DNA of 64,000 nucleotides, taken from assembly GCA_963811365.1 (NCBI GenBank), contig CAWEQW010000014.1:1-64000 (forward strand). The letters are read 5' to 3'. This DNA comes from CAWEQW01 sp963811365. Lineage in GTDB: Bacteria; Actinomycetota; Actinomycetes; Propionibacteriales; Nocardioidaceae. The position numbers and the translations under genes were made by a program. Shown here one piece after another: positions 9,242 through 16,477 of the stretch. The notes under the pieces were generated by a model. The model did not search any database. It saw only the letters and a program-made list of their open reading frames with translations, and had not been told where the DNA came from. The first letter of the stretch is position 1; each line of letters begins with the position of its first letter.

Positions 9242-9756
9242 CAGCGCCCCCCGGGCTGGTCCGCCGACGGCCGGCGGGACAGCACGATGGCGCCGACCAC
9301 CGCGGCCAGCAGCAGCACGCTCAGCACCTCGAACGGAAGCACCCATCGGGTGAACAGCGTCGAGCCGGTCACCTCCGCGGAGCCGACCACCGCGTGGTGG
9401 AGGTCGAGCTGCACGTCGTGGAAGCCGGCGACGACGGTGGTGCCGAGGACTCCGGCGACGAGCACCCCCACCGCGGCCGCGGGGACGGTGTGCCGGAGGC
9501 CGGGCGGCGGCTGCGGGCCGGTCGGCGCGCGGGTCAGCATCAGCGCGAACAGCAGCAGGACCACCACCGCGCCGACGTAGATCAGCACCTGCACCCAGGC
9601 CACGAACTCGGCCGCGAGCAGCAGGTAGATGCCGGCGACCGAGCCCAGCGTGACGACCAGCCAGAGCGCGGCGTGCACCATCGTCCGGGTGGTCACCACC
9701 AGCAGCGCCGAGCCCAGGGCGGCCAGCGACAGCAGCACGAACAGCGTTCGGACCAT
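9241..9756 (-). CDS. nuoJ: NADH-quinone oxidoreductase subunit J, partial complex I cluster
   Basis: A 171-residue, five-helix membrane subunit with the conserved VQVLIYVGAVVVLLLFALML segment that includes the flexible pi-bulge region of helix 3. Length is ordinary for NuoJ and lacks the hydrophilic C-terminal extension present in the other copy at 24260-25072. ATG 9756 lies one base after the nuoI stop. Confidence 0.92.
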   Translation of the reverse strand: MVRTLFVLLSLAALGSALLVVTTRTMVHAALWLVVTLGSVAGIYLLLAAEFVAWVQVLIYVGAVVVLLLFALMLTRAPTGPQPPPGLRHTVPAAAVGVLVAGVLGTTVVAGFHDVQLDLHHAVVGSAEVTGSTLFTRWVLPFEVLSVLLLAAVVGAIVLSRRPSADQPGGR

Positions 9757-9757
9757 C

Positions 9758-10318
9758 TCAGCCCTCCGACGGGGCGGACGGCGGCTCGGGAGCCGGGCGG
9801 CTGCGTGCGGCGCGCTCCGCGGCGCGGGTCGCGGCGGTGATCTCCTTGGCAGGCTCGGCGTGCTCGTCGAGAGCGGGAGGCGCCGGAACGGTCCACATCC
9901 ACTCCCGCAGCCGGTCCTTCTCGTGCATCAGGTTGCGGATGTCGAGCTCGGCGTACTCGAACTCAGGGCTCCAGAACAGTGCGTCGAAGGGGCAGACCTC
10001 GACGCAGATCGAGCAGTACATGCACAGCGAGAAGTCGATCGCGAAGCGGTCCAGGACGTTGCGGGTCCGGTCCTTGCCGCCCTCGGTGGCGGCCGGCACG
10101 ACGTCCTTGTGGGAGTCGATGTAGATGCACCAGCTGGGGCACTCGCGCGCGCAGAGCATGCACGAGGTGCAGTTCTCCTCGATCAGCGCGATCACCCCGC
10201 GGGAGCGCGGAGGCAGCTCCGGGAGCGCGTCGGGGTAGTGCGCGGTGACCGAGCGCCGGGTCATCGTGCGCATCGTCACCGCGAGGCCCTTGAGCAGGCC
10301 GGAACCGGGAACCTTCAC
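9758..10318 (-). CDS. nuoI: NADH-quinone oxidoreductase subunit I, 2x[4Fe-4S], partial complex I cluster
   Basis: A 186-residue ferredoxin-like subunit with two complete cluster motifs, CTSCMLCARECP (residues about 52-63) and CMYCSICVEVCP (about 98-109). They would hold clusters N6a and N6b and pass electrons to NuoB. The intact cysteines argue that this partial complex still carries an electron path. The GTG at 10318 overlaps the nuoH stop (GTGA). The C-terminus is an Ala/Arg/Pro-rich tail. Since NuoE, F and G are missing nearby, NuoI is a plausible docking point for ferredoxin; that is inference. Confidence 0.93.
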   Translation of the reverse strand: MKVPGSGLLKGLAVTMRTMTRRSVTAHYPDALPELPPRSRGVIALIEENCTSCMLCARECPSWCIYIDSHKDVVPAATEGGKDRTRNVLDRFAIDFSLCMYCSICVEVCPFDALFWSPEFEYAELDIRNLMHEKDRLREWMWTVPAPPALDEHAEPAKEITAATRAAERAARSRPAPEPPSAPSEG

Positions 10319-11274
10319 TGCGAGACCACCACCACGACCGACGTCACCGCGAGCTGGAGCAGGGCGAGCGGCACGAGTCCCTGCCAGGCGATCCGCTGGA
10401 GCTGGTCCTCGCGCACCCGCGGGTAGGCCACCCGCACCCAGATCACCACGAACGCCACCAGGAGCGTCTTCACGAGCGTCCACAGCCACCCGAGCCGGTC
10501 CTCGAACGGTCCGTGCCAGCCGCCGAGGAACAGCACCGTGGTCAGCGCGGAGAGCACGACGATCCCGGCGTACTCGGCGAGGATGAACAGCGCGAACCGC
10601 AGGCCGCCGTACTCGGTGTACGGGCCGAAGACGATCTCGGCGTCCGCGACCGGCATGTCGAACGGGGGCCGCTGCAGCTCGGCCAGCCCGGCGGTGAAGA
10701 ACACCAGCCCGCCCACCGCCTGCCACACCAGCCACCAGGGCTGCCATGCCGCGACGATCCCGGTCAGCGACAGCGTTCCGGCCGCCATCGCGACCGACGC
10801 CGCGGCGAGCACGAACGGCAGCTCGTAGCTCATCAGCTGGGCCGCCACCCGGATGCCGCCGAGCAGGCTGAACTTGTTGGCGCTGGACCAGCCGCCCATC
10901 AGGGTGCCGATCACGCCGACGCCCATCACCGCGAGGGCGAAGAACAGCCCGATGTCGAGGTCCTCGCCGACCAGCCCGGGGCCGATCGGGATCACGAGCA
11001 GCACGACCAGGTAGGGCAGCAGGGCGACCGCGGGAGCGAGCCTGAAGACGGTCCGGTCGGCGGCGGCCGGGACGACGTCCTCCTTCTGCACGAACTTCAC
11101 GCCGTCGGCGACGAGCTGTGCCCAGCCGTGGAAGCCGCCCGCGTACATCGGCCCCACCCGCGCCTGCATGTGCGCCATGGCCTTGTGCTCGGCCTGGCCG
11201 ACCACCAGCGGTACGACGAGGAAGGCGACCAGCACCACGACCAGCCGCAGCGCGACGTCGAGCACGTCAGCCAT
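10315..11274 (-). CDS. nuoH: NADH-quinone oxidoreductase subunit H, partial complex I cluster
   Basis: A 319-residue, eight-helix subunit that forms part of the quinone chamber. The family signatures are MQARVGPMYAGGFHGWAQLVADGVKFVQKED and LQRPPFDMPVADAEIVFGPYTEYGG. The second is the acidic loop facing NuoB/NuoD. The ATG at 11274 overlaps the nuoC stop by eight bases, leaving no space for nuoD, which normally sits here in complete nuo operons. It lacks the long acidic C-terminal tail of the second NuoH at 25627-26973. Confidence 0.93.
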   Translation of the reverse strand: MADVLDVALRLVVVLVAFLVVPLVVGQAEHKAMAHMQARVGPMYAGGFHGWAQLVADGVKFVQKEDVVPAAADRTVFRLAPAVALLPYLVVLLVIPIGPGLVGEDLDIGLFFALAVMGVGVIGTLMGGWSSANKFSLLGGIRVAAQLMSYELPFVLAAASVAMAAGTLSLTGIVAAWQPWWLVWQAVGGLVFFTAGLAELQRPPFDMPVADAEIVFGPYTEYGGLRFALFILAEYAGIVVLSALTTVLFLGGWHGPFEDRLGWLWTLVKTLLVAFVVIWVRVAYPRVREDQLQRIAWQGLVPLALLQLAVTSVVVVVSQ

Positions 11275-11974
11275 CGGAGCCTCCCGCCGGTGGACGGGCC
11301 CGCGGCGTGCGCCGGGGCCGTGCGGCGGGACCGGGCGTCGCCACGGCCAGCGGGTCCGGACGTTCGGACCCCGGCGGCCGCGGGCCCCACTCCTCGGGCT
11401 CCGGAGCACCCGGCGGACGGGCCCGGCGGCGCGCGGGCACCGCCTCGTGGCCCTCGCCGCCCTCGCCGGGCTCCTTCGCCCCCGGCCACTGCTTCGCGAC
11501 CCGGGACGCGAGCACGAAGTCCTTGCGCAGCGGATGTCCCTCGAACTCCTCGGGCAGCAGCAGCGGTTCGAGCGCCAAAGGGGTGCCGTCGGAGGTGAAG
11601 GTCACTCCGAACATCTCGCGGGTCTCACGCTCGTGCCAGCGGGCGCCGGCGTACAGCCCGGTCAGCGTCTCGACCGTCGGAGACTCGCGCGGGAGCAGGG
11701 TGCGCAGCAGGAGGTGCTCGACGAGCCCGGGGCGGTGGTGGGCGACGTGGCAGACCATCCGGAACCCGTCGGCCAGCTCGTCGACCGCGGAGAGCCAGTC
11801 GAAGAAGGAGCAGCCCAGGGCGTCCCGGGCCAGCGCGACGGCCTCGACCCAGCGCGCCGCCGGCACGTCGACGGTGACCGGCCCGAACCCCTCCTCGAGG
11901 GTCGCGTCGGCGCCGAGCCGGTCGGCGTACGCCGCGCGGACCCGGCCGGGCCACCGCTGCCACGCGCGGGTCAC
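11267..11974 (-). CDS. nuoC: NADH-quinone oxidoreductase subunit C with Pro/Arg-rich tail, partial complex I cluster
   Basis: A 235-residue NuoC. The diagnostic ARWHERETREMFGVTF segment is at about 118-133 and EGHPLRKDFVL at about 153-163. After the usual end the protein continues for about 70 residues of Pro/Arg/Gly-rich low complexity (RRRARPPGAPEPEEWGPRPP and similar), likely disordered. It is a free NuoC, not a NuoCD fusion. GTG 11974 overlaps the nuoB stop. NuoC normally pairs with NuoD; without NuoD in this cluster its partner is unclear, perhaps the NuoD encoded at 31513-32877. Confidence 0.9.
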   Translation of the reverse strand: MTRAWQRWPGRVRAAYADRLGADATLEEGFGPVTVDVPAARWVEAVALARDALGCSFFDWLSAVDELADGFRMVCHVAHHRPGLVEHLLLRTLLPRESPTVETLTGLYAGARWHERETREMFGVTFTSDGTPLALEPLLLPEEFEGHPLRKDFVLASRVAKQWPGAKEPGEGGEGHEAVPARRRARPPGAPEPEEWGPRPPGSERPDPLAVATPGPAARPRRTPRARPPAGGSDG

Positions 11975-12573
11975 GACACGGCACCCGGTGGCGGCGCCAC
12001 GATCCCGCGGGTCACGGACGCCGCGCCGTCCGCGCGGTAGCGGAGGTCGAGCGACTCGCCGTCGATCTTCTCCTGCAGCTTGAGGATGCCCTGCAGCAGC
12101 GCCTCGGGGCGCGGCGGGCAGCCGGGGACGTAGACGTCCACCGGGATGATCTGGTCGACGCCCTTGGTCACGCAGTAGGAGTCCCAGTAGGGGCCGCCGG
12201 AGTTGGAGCACGAGCCGAACGAGATGACGTACTTGGGCTCCGGCATCTGCTCGTAGAGACGGCGGATCGCGGGCGCCATCTTGTCCGTGACGGTGCCGGA
12301 GACCACCATCAGGTCGGCCTGCCGCGGGCCGGGCGCGAACGGGATCACGCCGAGCCGGATGAAGTCGTGGCGGGCCATCGACGTGGCGATGAACTCGATC
12401 GCGCAGCAGGCGAGGCCGAAGTTGAACACCCACAGGGAGTACTTGCGGCCCCAGTTGAGCAGGTAGCGCGCGGGCTTGGGGGCGAGCTTCTGCAGCGTGC
12501 CCAGCTGCGGCATCCCGAGGTCGGTCGCCGATGGCTGCGAGGCCCCCTCCAGCCCACTCTGGCTCACGTCCAC
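11971..12573 (-). CDS. nuoB: NADH-quinone oxidoreductase subunit B, partial complex I cluster
   Basis: A 200-residue subunit carrying all four cysteines for cluster N2: FGLACCAIEF (tandem CC), FGSCSNSGGPYWDS and VPGCPPRPEALL. N2 reduces quinone at the NuoB/NuoD interface. I chose GTG 12573 because GGAAGGGAG lies 7 bases upstream; GTG 12567 (GTGA overlap with the nuoA stop) is the alternative, with too long a spacing. Ser/Gly-rich N-terminal extension of about 20 residues. Confidence 0.92.
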   Translation of the reverse strand: MDVSQSGLEGASQPSATDLGMPQLGTLQKLAPKPARYLLNWGRKYSLWVFNFGLACCAIEFIATSMARHDFIRLGVIPFAPGPRQADLMVVSGTVTDKMAPAIRRLYEQMPEPKYVISFGSCSNSGGPYWDSYCVTKGVDQIIPVDVYVPGCPPRPEALLQGILKLQEKIDGESLDLRYRADGAASVTRGIVAPPPGAVS

Positions 12574-12929
12574 GTCAGCACTCCCTTCCGCCACGCGTAG
12601 ACCAGGCCGACCGCGATGAACCCGATGAACACGCCCATCTCCACGACCGTGCTCCACCCCAGCCCGCCGAAGACGGTCGCCCACGGGAACAGGAACACCG
12701 CGTCGACCGCGAAAACGACGTACAGGTAGGCGTACACGTAGTAGCGGATGTGCACCTGGGCCCAGCCCTCGCCGACCGGGTCCACGCCGCACTCGTAGGT
12801 GAGCAGCTTCTCCCGGGTCCGGTGGCTCGGGCGAAGCAGCCGGTTCCCCGTGAGCATGGCCGCGACGAGCAGCACGCCGATGACGATCAGCGCCACCAGG
12901 GGGACGTACGCCCGGTAGTAGTCGGCCAC
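12564..12929 (-). CDS. nuoA: NADH-quinone oxidoreductase subunit A, first gene of partial complex I cluster
   Basis: A 121-residue, three-helix subunit with the characteristic LLTYECGVDPVGEGWAQVHIRYY loop containing the conserved cysteine, and DAVFLFPWATVF in helix 2. It opens the ten-gene cluster nuoA-B-C-H-I-J-K-L-M-N. The GTG start is 7 bases after a TAGACT hexamer (12937-12942, minus strand), so the transcript may be leaderless. Divergent from korA across a 444-base gap full of repeats. Confidence 0.92.
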   Translation of the reverse strand: MADYYRAYVPLVALIVIGVLLVAAMLTGNRLLRPSHRTREKLLTYECGVDPVGEGWAQVHIRYYVYAYLYVVFAVDAVFLFPWATVFGGLGWSTVVEMGVFIGFIAVGLVYAWRKGVLTWT

Positions 12930-12936
12930 GCGAGGC

Positions 12937-12942
12937 AGTCTA
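12937..12942 (-). promoter_or_regulatory. -10 hexamer TAGACT, leaderless-type promoter of partial nuo cluster
   Basis: On the minus strand TAGACT is followed by 7 bases and then the GTG of nuoA, the geometry seen for leaderless actinobacterial transcripts. No clear -35 or Shine-Dalgarno is visible. Position fits but a hexamer this short can occur by chance. Confidence 0.5.
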
Positions 12943-12989
12943 GGGCGTTGACACCGCCCGGCTCACGGACCGACGGTGCGCCCCGTGGG

Positions 12990-13072
12990 TGTGGCGCTTC
13001 GGCGTGGCGCTTCGCCGTGGCGCGGCCGTGGCGCGGCCGTGGCGCGGCCGTGGCGCTTGGCCGTGGCGCGGC
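12990..13072. repeat. GC-rich tandem repeat (about seven CGTGGCGC(T/G)-type units of 11-13 bases)
   Basis: Within the nuoA/korA divergent gap, units beginning CGTGGCGC recur about seven times, alternating between CTTCG, GGC and CTTGGC endings. Three central units are identical 11-mers (CGTGGCGCGGC). Non-coding, and not shared with other parts of the window. Could be variable in copy number or an assembly-sensitive site. Confidence 0.75.
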
Positions 13073-13086
13073 GTACGACGCGCGCC

Positions 13087-13161
13087 CCCTCCGCCCTCGC
13101 CCCCGGGCCCCACCAGCAGTCGCCCCAGACCCCTCCGCCTTCGCCCCGGACCCCACCAGCA
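13087..13161. repeat. Imperfect direct repeat, two copies of about 31 bases
   Basis: Two C-rich copies (13087-13118 and 13131-13161) share CCTCCGCC(C/T)TCGCCCC and end in CCCCACCAGCA, separated by 12 bases. They lie between the tandem repeat and the large hairpin in the korA/nuoA gap. No coding potential. Confidence 0.6.
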
Positions 13162-13178
13162 TCAGCTCCCCTCGATCG

Positions 13179-13243
13179 ACCTGCACTCCCCACGAGGTGT
13201 ACGTCGTGGGGAGTGCAGGTTCGCCTGCATACCGTGGTGGACC
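13179..13243. repeat. Dispersed palindromic repeat, copy A, with 17-bp perfect inverted arms
   Basis: Arms at 13179-13195 and 13204-13220 are exact reverse complements (17 bp) with an 8-base loop GGTGTACG. The downstream half ends in CTGCATACCGTGGTGGAC. The core ACTCCCCACGAGGTGTACG and the CTGCATACC end recur at 17473-17653. It stands between two divergent promoters, about 80-100 bases upstream of the korA promoter, so it is unlikely to be a terminator there. Family unknown to me. Confidence 0.75.
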
Positions 13244-13323
13244 GCCCCCGGCCGCCGAGTGGCTGAGCGGGAAGGACAAAGGCCCGCGATCCGGACGAGC
13301 ACCCTCCGGGTTGGTCTCGGACG

Positions 13324-13329
13324 TAGAGT
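13324..13329 (+). promoter_or_regulatory. -10 hexamer TAGAGT of korAB
   Basis: TAGAGT lies about 45 bases before the chosen korA GTG (13374), placing a start site near 13336 and leaving room for a leader with the AGAGGG ribosome-binding site. A GTG at 13335, 5 bases after the hexamer and in the korA frame, could also serve as a leaderless start, which would add 13 residues. Confidence 0.45.
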
Positions 13330-13373
13330 GATGGGTGGACCAGACGTCGACACGAGCAAGAAGAGGGCACAGC

Positions 13374-15308
13374 GTGACCAAGCAGGTCAAGCGGCTCGAC
13401 CGCGTGATCATCCGGTTCGCGGGGGACTCCGGCGACGGGATGCAGCTCACCGGCGACCGGTTCACCCAGGAGACGGCCACGTTCGGCAACGACCTCTCGA
13501 CGCTGCCCAACTTCCCGGCCGAGATCCGGGCGCCGGCCGGCACCCTTCCGGGCGTGTCGTCGTTCCAGGTGCACTTCGCCGACCACGACATCCTGACCCC
13601 GGGCGACTCCCCCGACGTGCTCGTCGCGATGAACCCGGCCGCCCTCAGGGCCAACCTCGGTGACCTGCGCAAGGGCGCCACGGTCATCGTGGACAGCCAC
13701 GACTTCACCGCGCGCAACCTGGCCCGGGCCGGCTACACCGAGAACCCCCTCGAGAACGACGCCCTCGAGGACTACGAGGTGCAGTCGGTCGACCTGACCG
13801 ACATGACCGTCGCGGCGGTGCGGGACTTCGGCCTCTCCCGCAAGGACGCCGGTCGCGCCAAGAACATGTTCGCGCTGGGGCTGCTCTCCTGGATGTACGG
13901 CCGGCCCGTGGAGCCCACCATCGCGTTCCTCGAGCGCAGGTTCGCCAAGGCGTCGGACATCCGCGACGCCAACGTGACCGCGTTCAAGGCCGGCTGGAAC
14001 TTCGGGGAGACGACCGAGGCGTTCGCCGTCCAGTACGAGGTCAAGCCGGCGCCGATGCCGGCCGGGACGTACCGCAACATCACCGGGAACCTCGCGCTGG
14101 CGTACGGGCTGATCGCCGGGGCCACGCAGGCGGGCCTGCCGCTCTTCCTGGGCTCCTACCCGATCACCCCGGCCTCGGACGTCCTCCACGAGCTCAGCAA
14201 GCACAAGCGCTTCGGCGTGACCACGTTCCAGGCCGAGGACGAGATCGCCGGCATCGGCGCCGCGCTCGGCGCCGCGTTCGGGGGCGCGCTCGGCGTCACC
14301 ACGACGTCGGGGCCCGGCATCGCGCTGAAGTCGGAGACGATCGGTCTTGCAGTGATGACCGAGCTGCCGCTGGTGGTCGTCGACGTGCAGCGGGGCGGCC
14401 CGTCGACCGGTCTGCCCACCAAGACCGAGCAGGCCGACCTGCTCCAGGCGATGTTCGGCCGCAACGGCGAGGCCCCGGTGCCGATCGTGGCGCCCCGCTC
14501 GCCGGCCGACTGCTTCGACGCGGCCCTGGAGGCGGCCCGGATCGCGGTGACCTACCGCACCCCGGTGATCCTGCTGTCCGACGGCTATCTGGCCAACGGC
14601 TCGGAGCCGTGGCAGATCCCGGAGGTGACCGAGCTCGCCCCGATCGACCCCGGCTTCGCCACCGCGCCGAACCACACCACGGCCTCCGGCGACCAGGACT
14701 TCTGGCCCTACCTGCGCGACGAGGCGACGCTCGCCCGCCCGTGGGCCGTGCCGGGCACCCCCGGGCTCGAGCACCGCATCGGTGGACTCGAGAAGGGCGA
14801 GGGGCACGGCAACATCTCCTACGACCCCGCCAACCACGACTACATGGTCCGCACCAGGGCCGCCAAGGTCGAGCGGATCGCCGACTCGCTGCCGGCCCTG
14901 GAGGTCGAGGACCCCACCGGCGACGCTCGCGTGCTGGTGCTCGGCTGGGGCTCGACGTACGGCCCGATCGGCGCGGCCTGCCGGCGGGTCCGCGACCAGG
15001 GCATGTCCGTCGCCCAGGCGCACCTGCGGCACCTCAACCCGTTCCCCCGTCACCTCGGCGAGGTGCTCAAGCGGTATGAAGCGGTGATGGTGCCCGAGAT
15101 GAACCTCGGACAGCTGTCCCTGCTGCTGCGCGCCCGCTACCTCGTCGACGTCGTCGGCTACAACCACGTGCGGGGCCTGCCCCTGCGGGCCGCCGAGCTG
15201 GCGGACGCGATCGTCGACCTGGTGTCGGCGACCGACCCCGAGCTGGACCCCGCCGGGCGCCACGGGTCCGACCCGCGCAACACCGTCGAGAAGGAGTCCG
15301 TCCGATGA
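13374..15308 (+). CDS. korA: 2-oxoacid:ferredoxin oxidoreductase alpha/gamma subunit (KorA type)
   Basis: A 644-residue fusion of gamma and alpha domains. Residues about 10-200 (RVIIRFAGDSGDGMQLTGDRF) are the gamma domain. From about 240 comes the pyrimidine-binding alpha domain with FLGSYPITPASDVLHELSKHK and the TTSGPGIALKSETIGLAVMTELP segment. With KorB it should oxidatively decarboxylate 2-oxoglutarate (or another 2-oxoacid) to the acyl-CoA while reducing ferredoxin, replacing NAD-linked 2-oxoglutarate dehydrogenase. I chose GTG 13374 because AGAGGG precedes it by 6 bases and homology begins at KQVKRLDRV. Overlaps korB by ATGA. Cytosolic. Confidence 0.92.
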   Translation: MTKQVKRLDRVIIRFAGDSGDGMQLTGDRFTQETATFGNDLSTLPNFPAEIRAPAGTLPGVSSFQVHFADHDILTPGDSPDVLVAMNPAALRANLGDLRKGATVIVDSHDFTARNLARAGYTENPLENDALEDYEVQSVDLTDMTVAAVRDFGLSRKDAGRAKNMFALGLLSWMYGRPVEPTIAFLERRFAKASDIRDANVTAFKAGWNFGETTEAFAVQYEVKPAPMPAGTYRNITGNLALAYGLIAGATQAGLPLFLGSYPITPASDVLHELSKHKRFGVTTFQAEDEIAGIGAALGAAFGGALGVTTTSGPGIALKSETIGLAVMTELPLVVVDVQRGGPSTGLPTKTEQADLLQAMFGRNGEAPVPIVAPRSPADCFDAALEAARIAVTYRTPVILLSDGYLANGSEPWQIPEVTELAPIDPGFATAPNHTTASGDQDFWPYLRDEATLARPWAVPGTPGLEHRIGGLEKGEGHGNISYDPANHDYMVRTRAAKVERIADSLPALEVEDPTGDARVLVLGWGSTYGPIGAACRRVRDQGMSVAQAHLRHLNPFPRHLGEVLKRYEAVMVPEMNLGQLSLLLRARYLVDVVGYNHVRGLPLRAAELADAIVDLVSATDPELDPAGRHGSDPRNTVEKESVR

Positions 15309-16414
15309 CCGTCTCGGGCAAGGCCGAGCTGCCGTTCCCCGGCCTGCGCGACGTCCCGTCCGCGGACGCACCGCAGAACCGCAAGGAGTTCGGCAGCGAC
15401 CAGGAGGTGCGCTGGTGCCCGGGCTGCGGCGACTACGCCGTGCTGGCCGCGGTGCAGGGCTTCCTCCCCGACCTCGGGCTGCGCCGGGAGAACATCGTGT
15501 TCGTCTCCGGCATCGGCTGCTCGAGCCGGTTCCCGTACTACCTCGACACCTACGGCATGCACTCCATCCACGGCCGGGCGCCCGCGATCGCCACCGGCCT
15601 GGCCACCTCGCGCGCGGACCTGTCGGTGTGGGTGGTGACCGGCGACGGAGACGCGCTGTCGATCGGCGGCAACCACCTGATCCACGCGCTGCGCCGCAAC
15701 GTGAACATGACGATCCTGCTGTTCAACAACCGGATCTACGGGCTGACCAAGGGGCAGTACTCCCCGACCAGCGAGCCCGGCAAGGTCACCAAGTCGACGC
15801 CGATGGGCTCGCTCGACAACCCGTTCAACCCCGTCTCCCTGGCGCTCGGCGCGGAGGGCACGTTCGTGGCCCGCACCATCGACTCCGACCGCAAGCACCT
15901 CACCTCGGTGCTGTCCGCGGCGGCCGCGCACCGGGGTACGGCCCTGGTGGAGATCTACCAGAACTGCCCGATCTTCAACGACGGCGCCTTCGACGCGATC
16001 AAGAACAACGACACCAGGACCGAGGCGATCATCCCGCTCGTGCACGGTGAGCCGATCACGTTCGGGACGGACGCGGACGGCAACCCGACGAAGGCGGTCG
16101 TGCATGACCCGGCCACCGGCGGCGTGACCGTCGCACCGCTGGCCGGTCCCGAGAGCCCCGACGGCGTGAGCGTCGACGAGGCGGTCGTGCACGACGCGCA
16201 CAGCCCCGACCCGACGACCGCCTTCGCGCTGTCCCGGCTGACCGACGGCGGAGTGCTGAACCAGTCGCCGATCGGGATCTTCCGCCAGGTCGAGCAGGCG
16301 ACGTACGACGACCTGGCCCGTGAGCAGATCACCGTCGCGTCGCAGGGCACCGACGACCGGCAGCTCGCGCTGGCCGGGCTGCTGTACGGCAGCGACACCT
16401 GGACGGTCGTCTGA
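15305..16414 (+). CDS. korB: 2-oxoacid:ferredoxin oxidoreductase beta subunit (KorB type)
   Basis: A 369-residue TPP- and [4Fe-4S]-binding subunit. Cys38 and Cys41 (WCPGCGDY), Cys72 (GIGCSS) and Cys221 (YQNCPIF) are the expected cluster ligands. The TPP motif starts at GDGD (113-116) and runs through SIGGNHLIHALRRN to LLFNN. Two-subunit KorAB enzymes of this kind are O2-tolerant in mycobacteria. ATG overlaps the korA stop. Its electron product, reduced ferredoxin, is a plausible substrate for the neighbouring partial complex I; no ferredoxin gene is present in the window. Confidence 0.93.
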   Translation: MTVSGKAELPFPGLRDVPSADAPQNRKEFGSDQEVRWCPGCGDYAVLAAVQGFLPDLGLRRENIVFVSGIGCSSRFPYYLDTYGMHSIHGRAPAIATGLATSRADLSVWVVTGDGDALSIGGNHLIHALRRNVNMTILLFNNRIYGLTKGQYSPTSEPGKVTKSTPMGSLDNPFNPVSLALGAEGTFVARTIDSDRKHLTSVLSAAAAHRGTALVEIYQNCPIFNDGAFDAIKNNDTRTEAIIPLVHGEPITFGTDADGNPTKAVVHDPATGGVTVAPLAGPESPDGVSVDEAVVHDAHSPDPTTAFALSRLTDGGVLNQSPIGIFRQVEQATYDDLAREQITVASQGTDDRQLALAGLLYGSDTWTVV

Positions 16415-16465
16415 GGCCGCTGTCCGGTCATTGGTCGCGCCCGGGTGTGCCCCTTACCGAAGGCG

Positions 16466-16471
16466 TAGGCT
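16466..16471 (+). promoter_or_regulatory. -10 hexamer TAGGCT, leaderless promoter of rarD
   Basis: TAGGCT ends 6 bases before the GTG start of the transporter gene, and no Shine-Dalgarno is seen. The geometry matches several other genes in this window. Confidence 0.5.
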
Positions 16472-16477
16472 GCGGGG

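Noticed and set aside
11267..11274. A hidden or degraded nuoD between nuoC and nuoH in the partial cluster
   Set aside because: nuoC and nuoH overlap by eight bases, and no NuoD motif such as MGPQHPSTHG occurs elsewhere in 4037-12929.
12963..15371. An 802-codon minus-strand frame opposite korA and across the repeat gap
   Set aside because: Composition is Gly/Arg/Val-rich with no family signature; it mirrors korA and extends through repeats.
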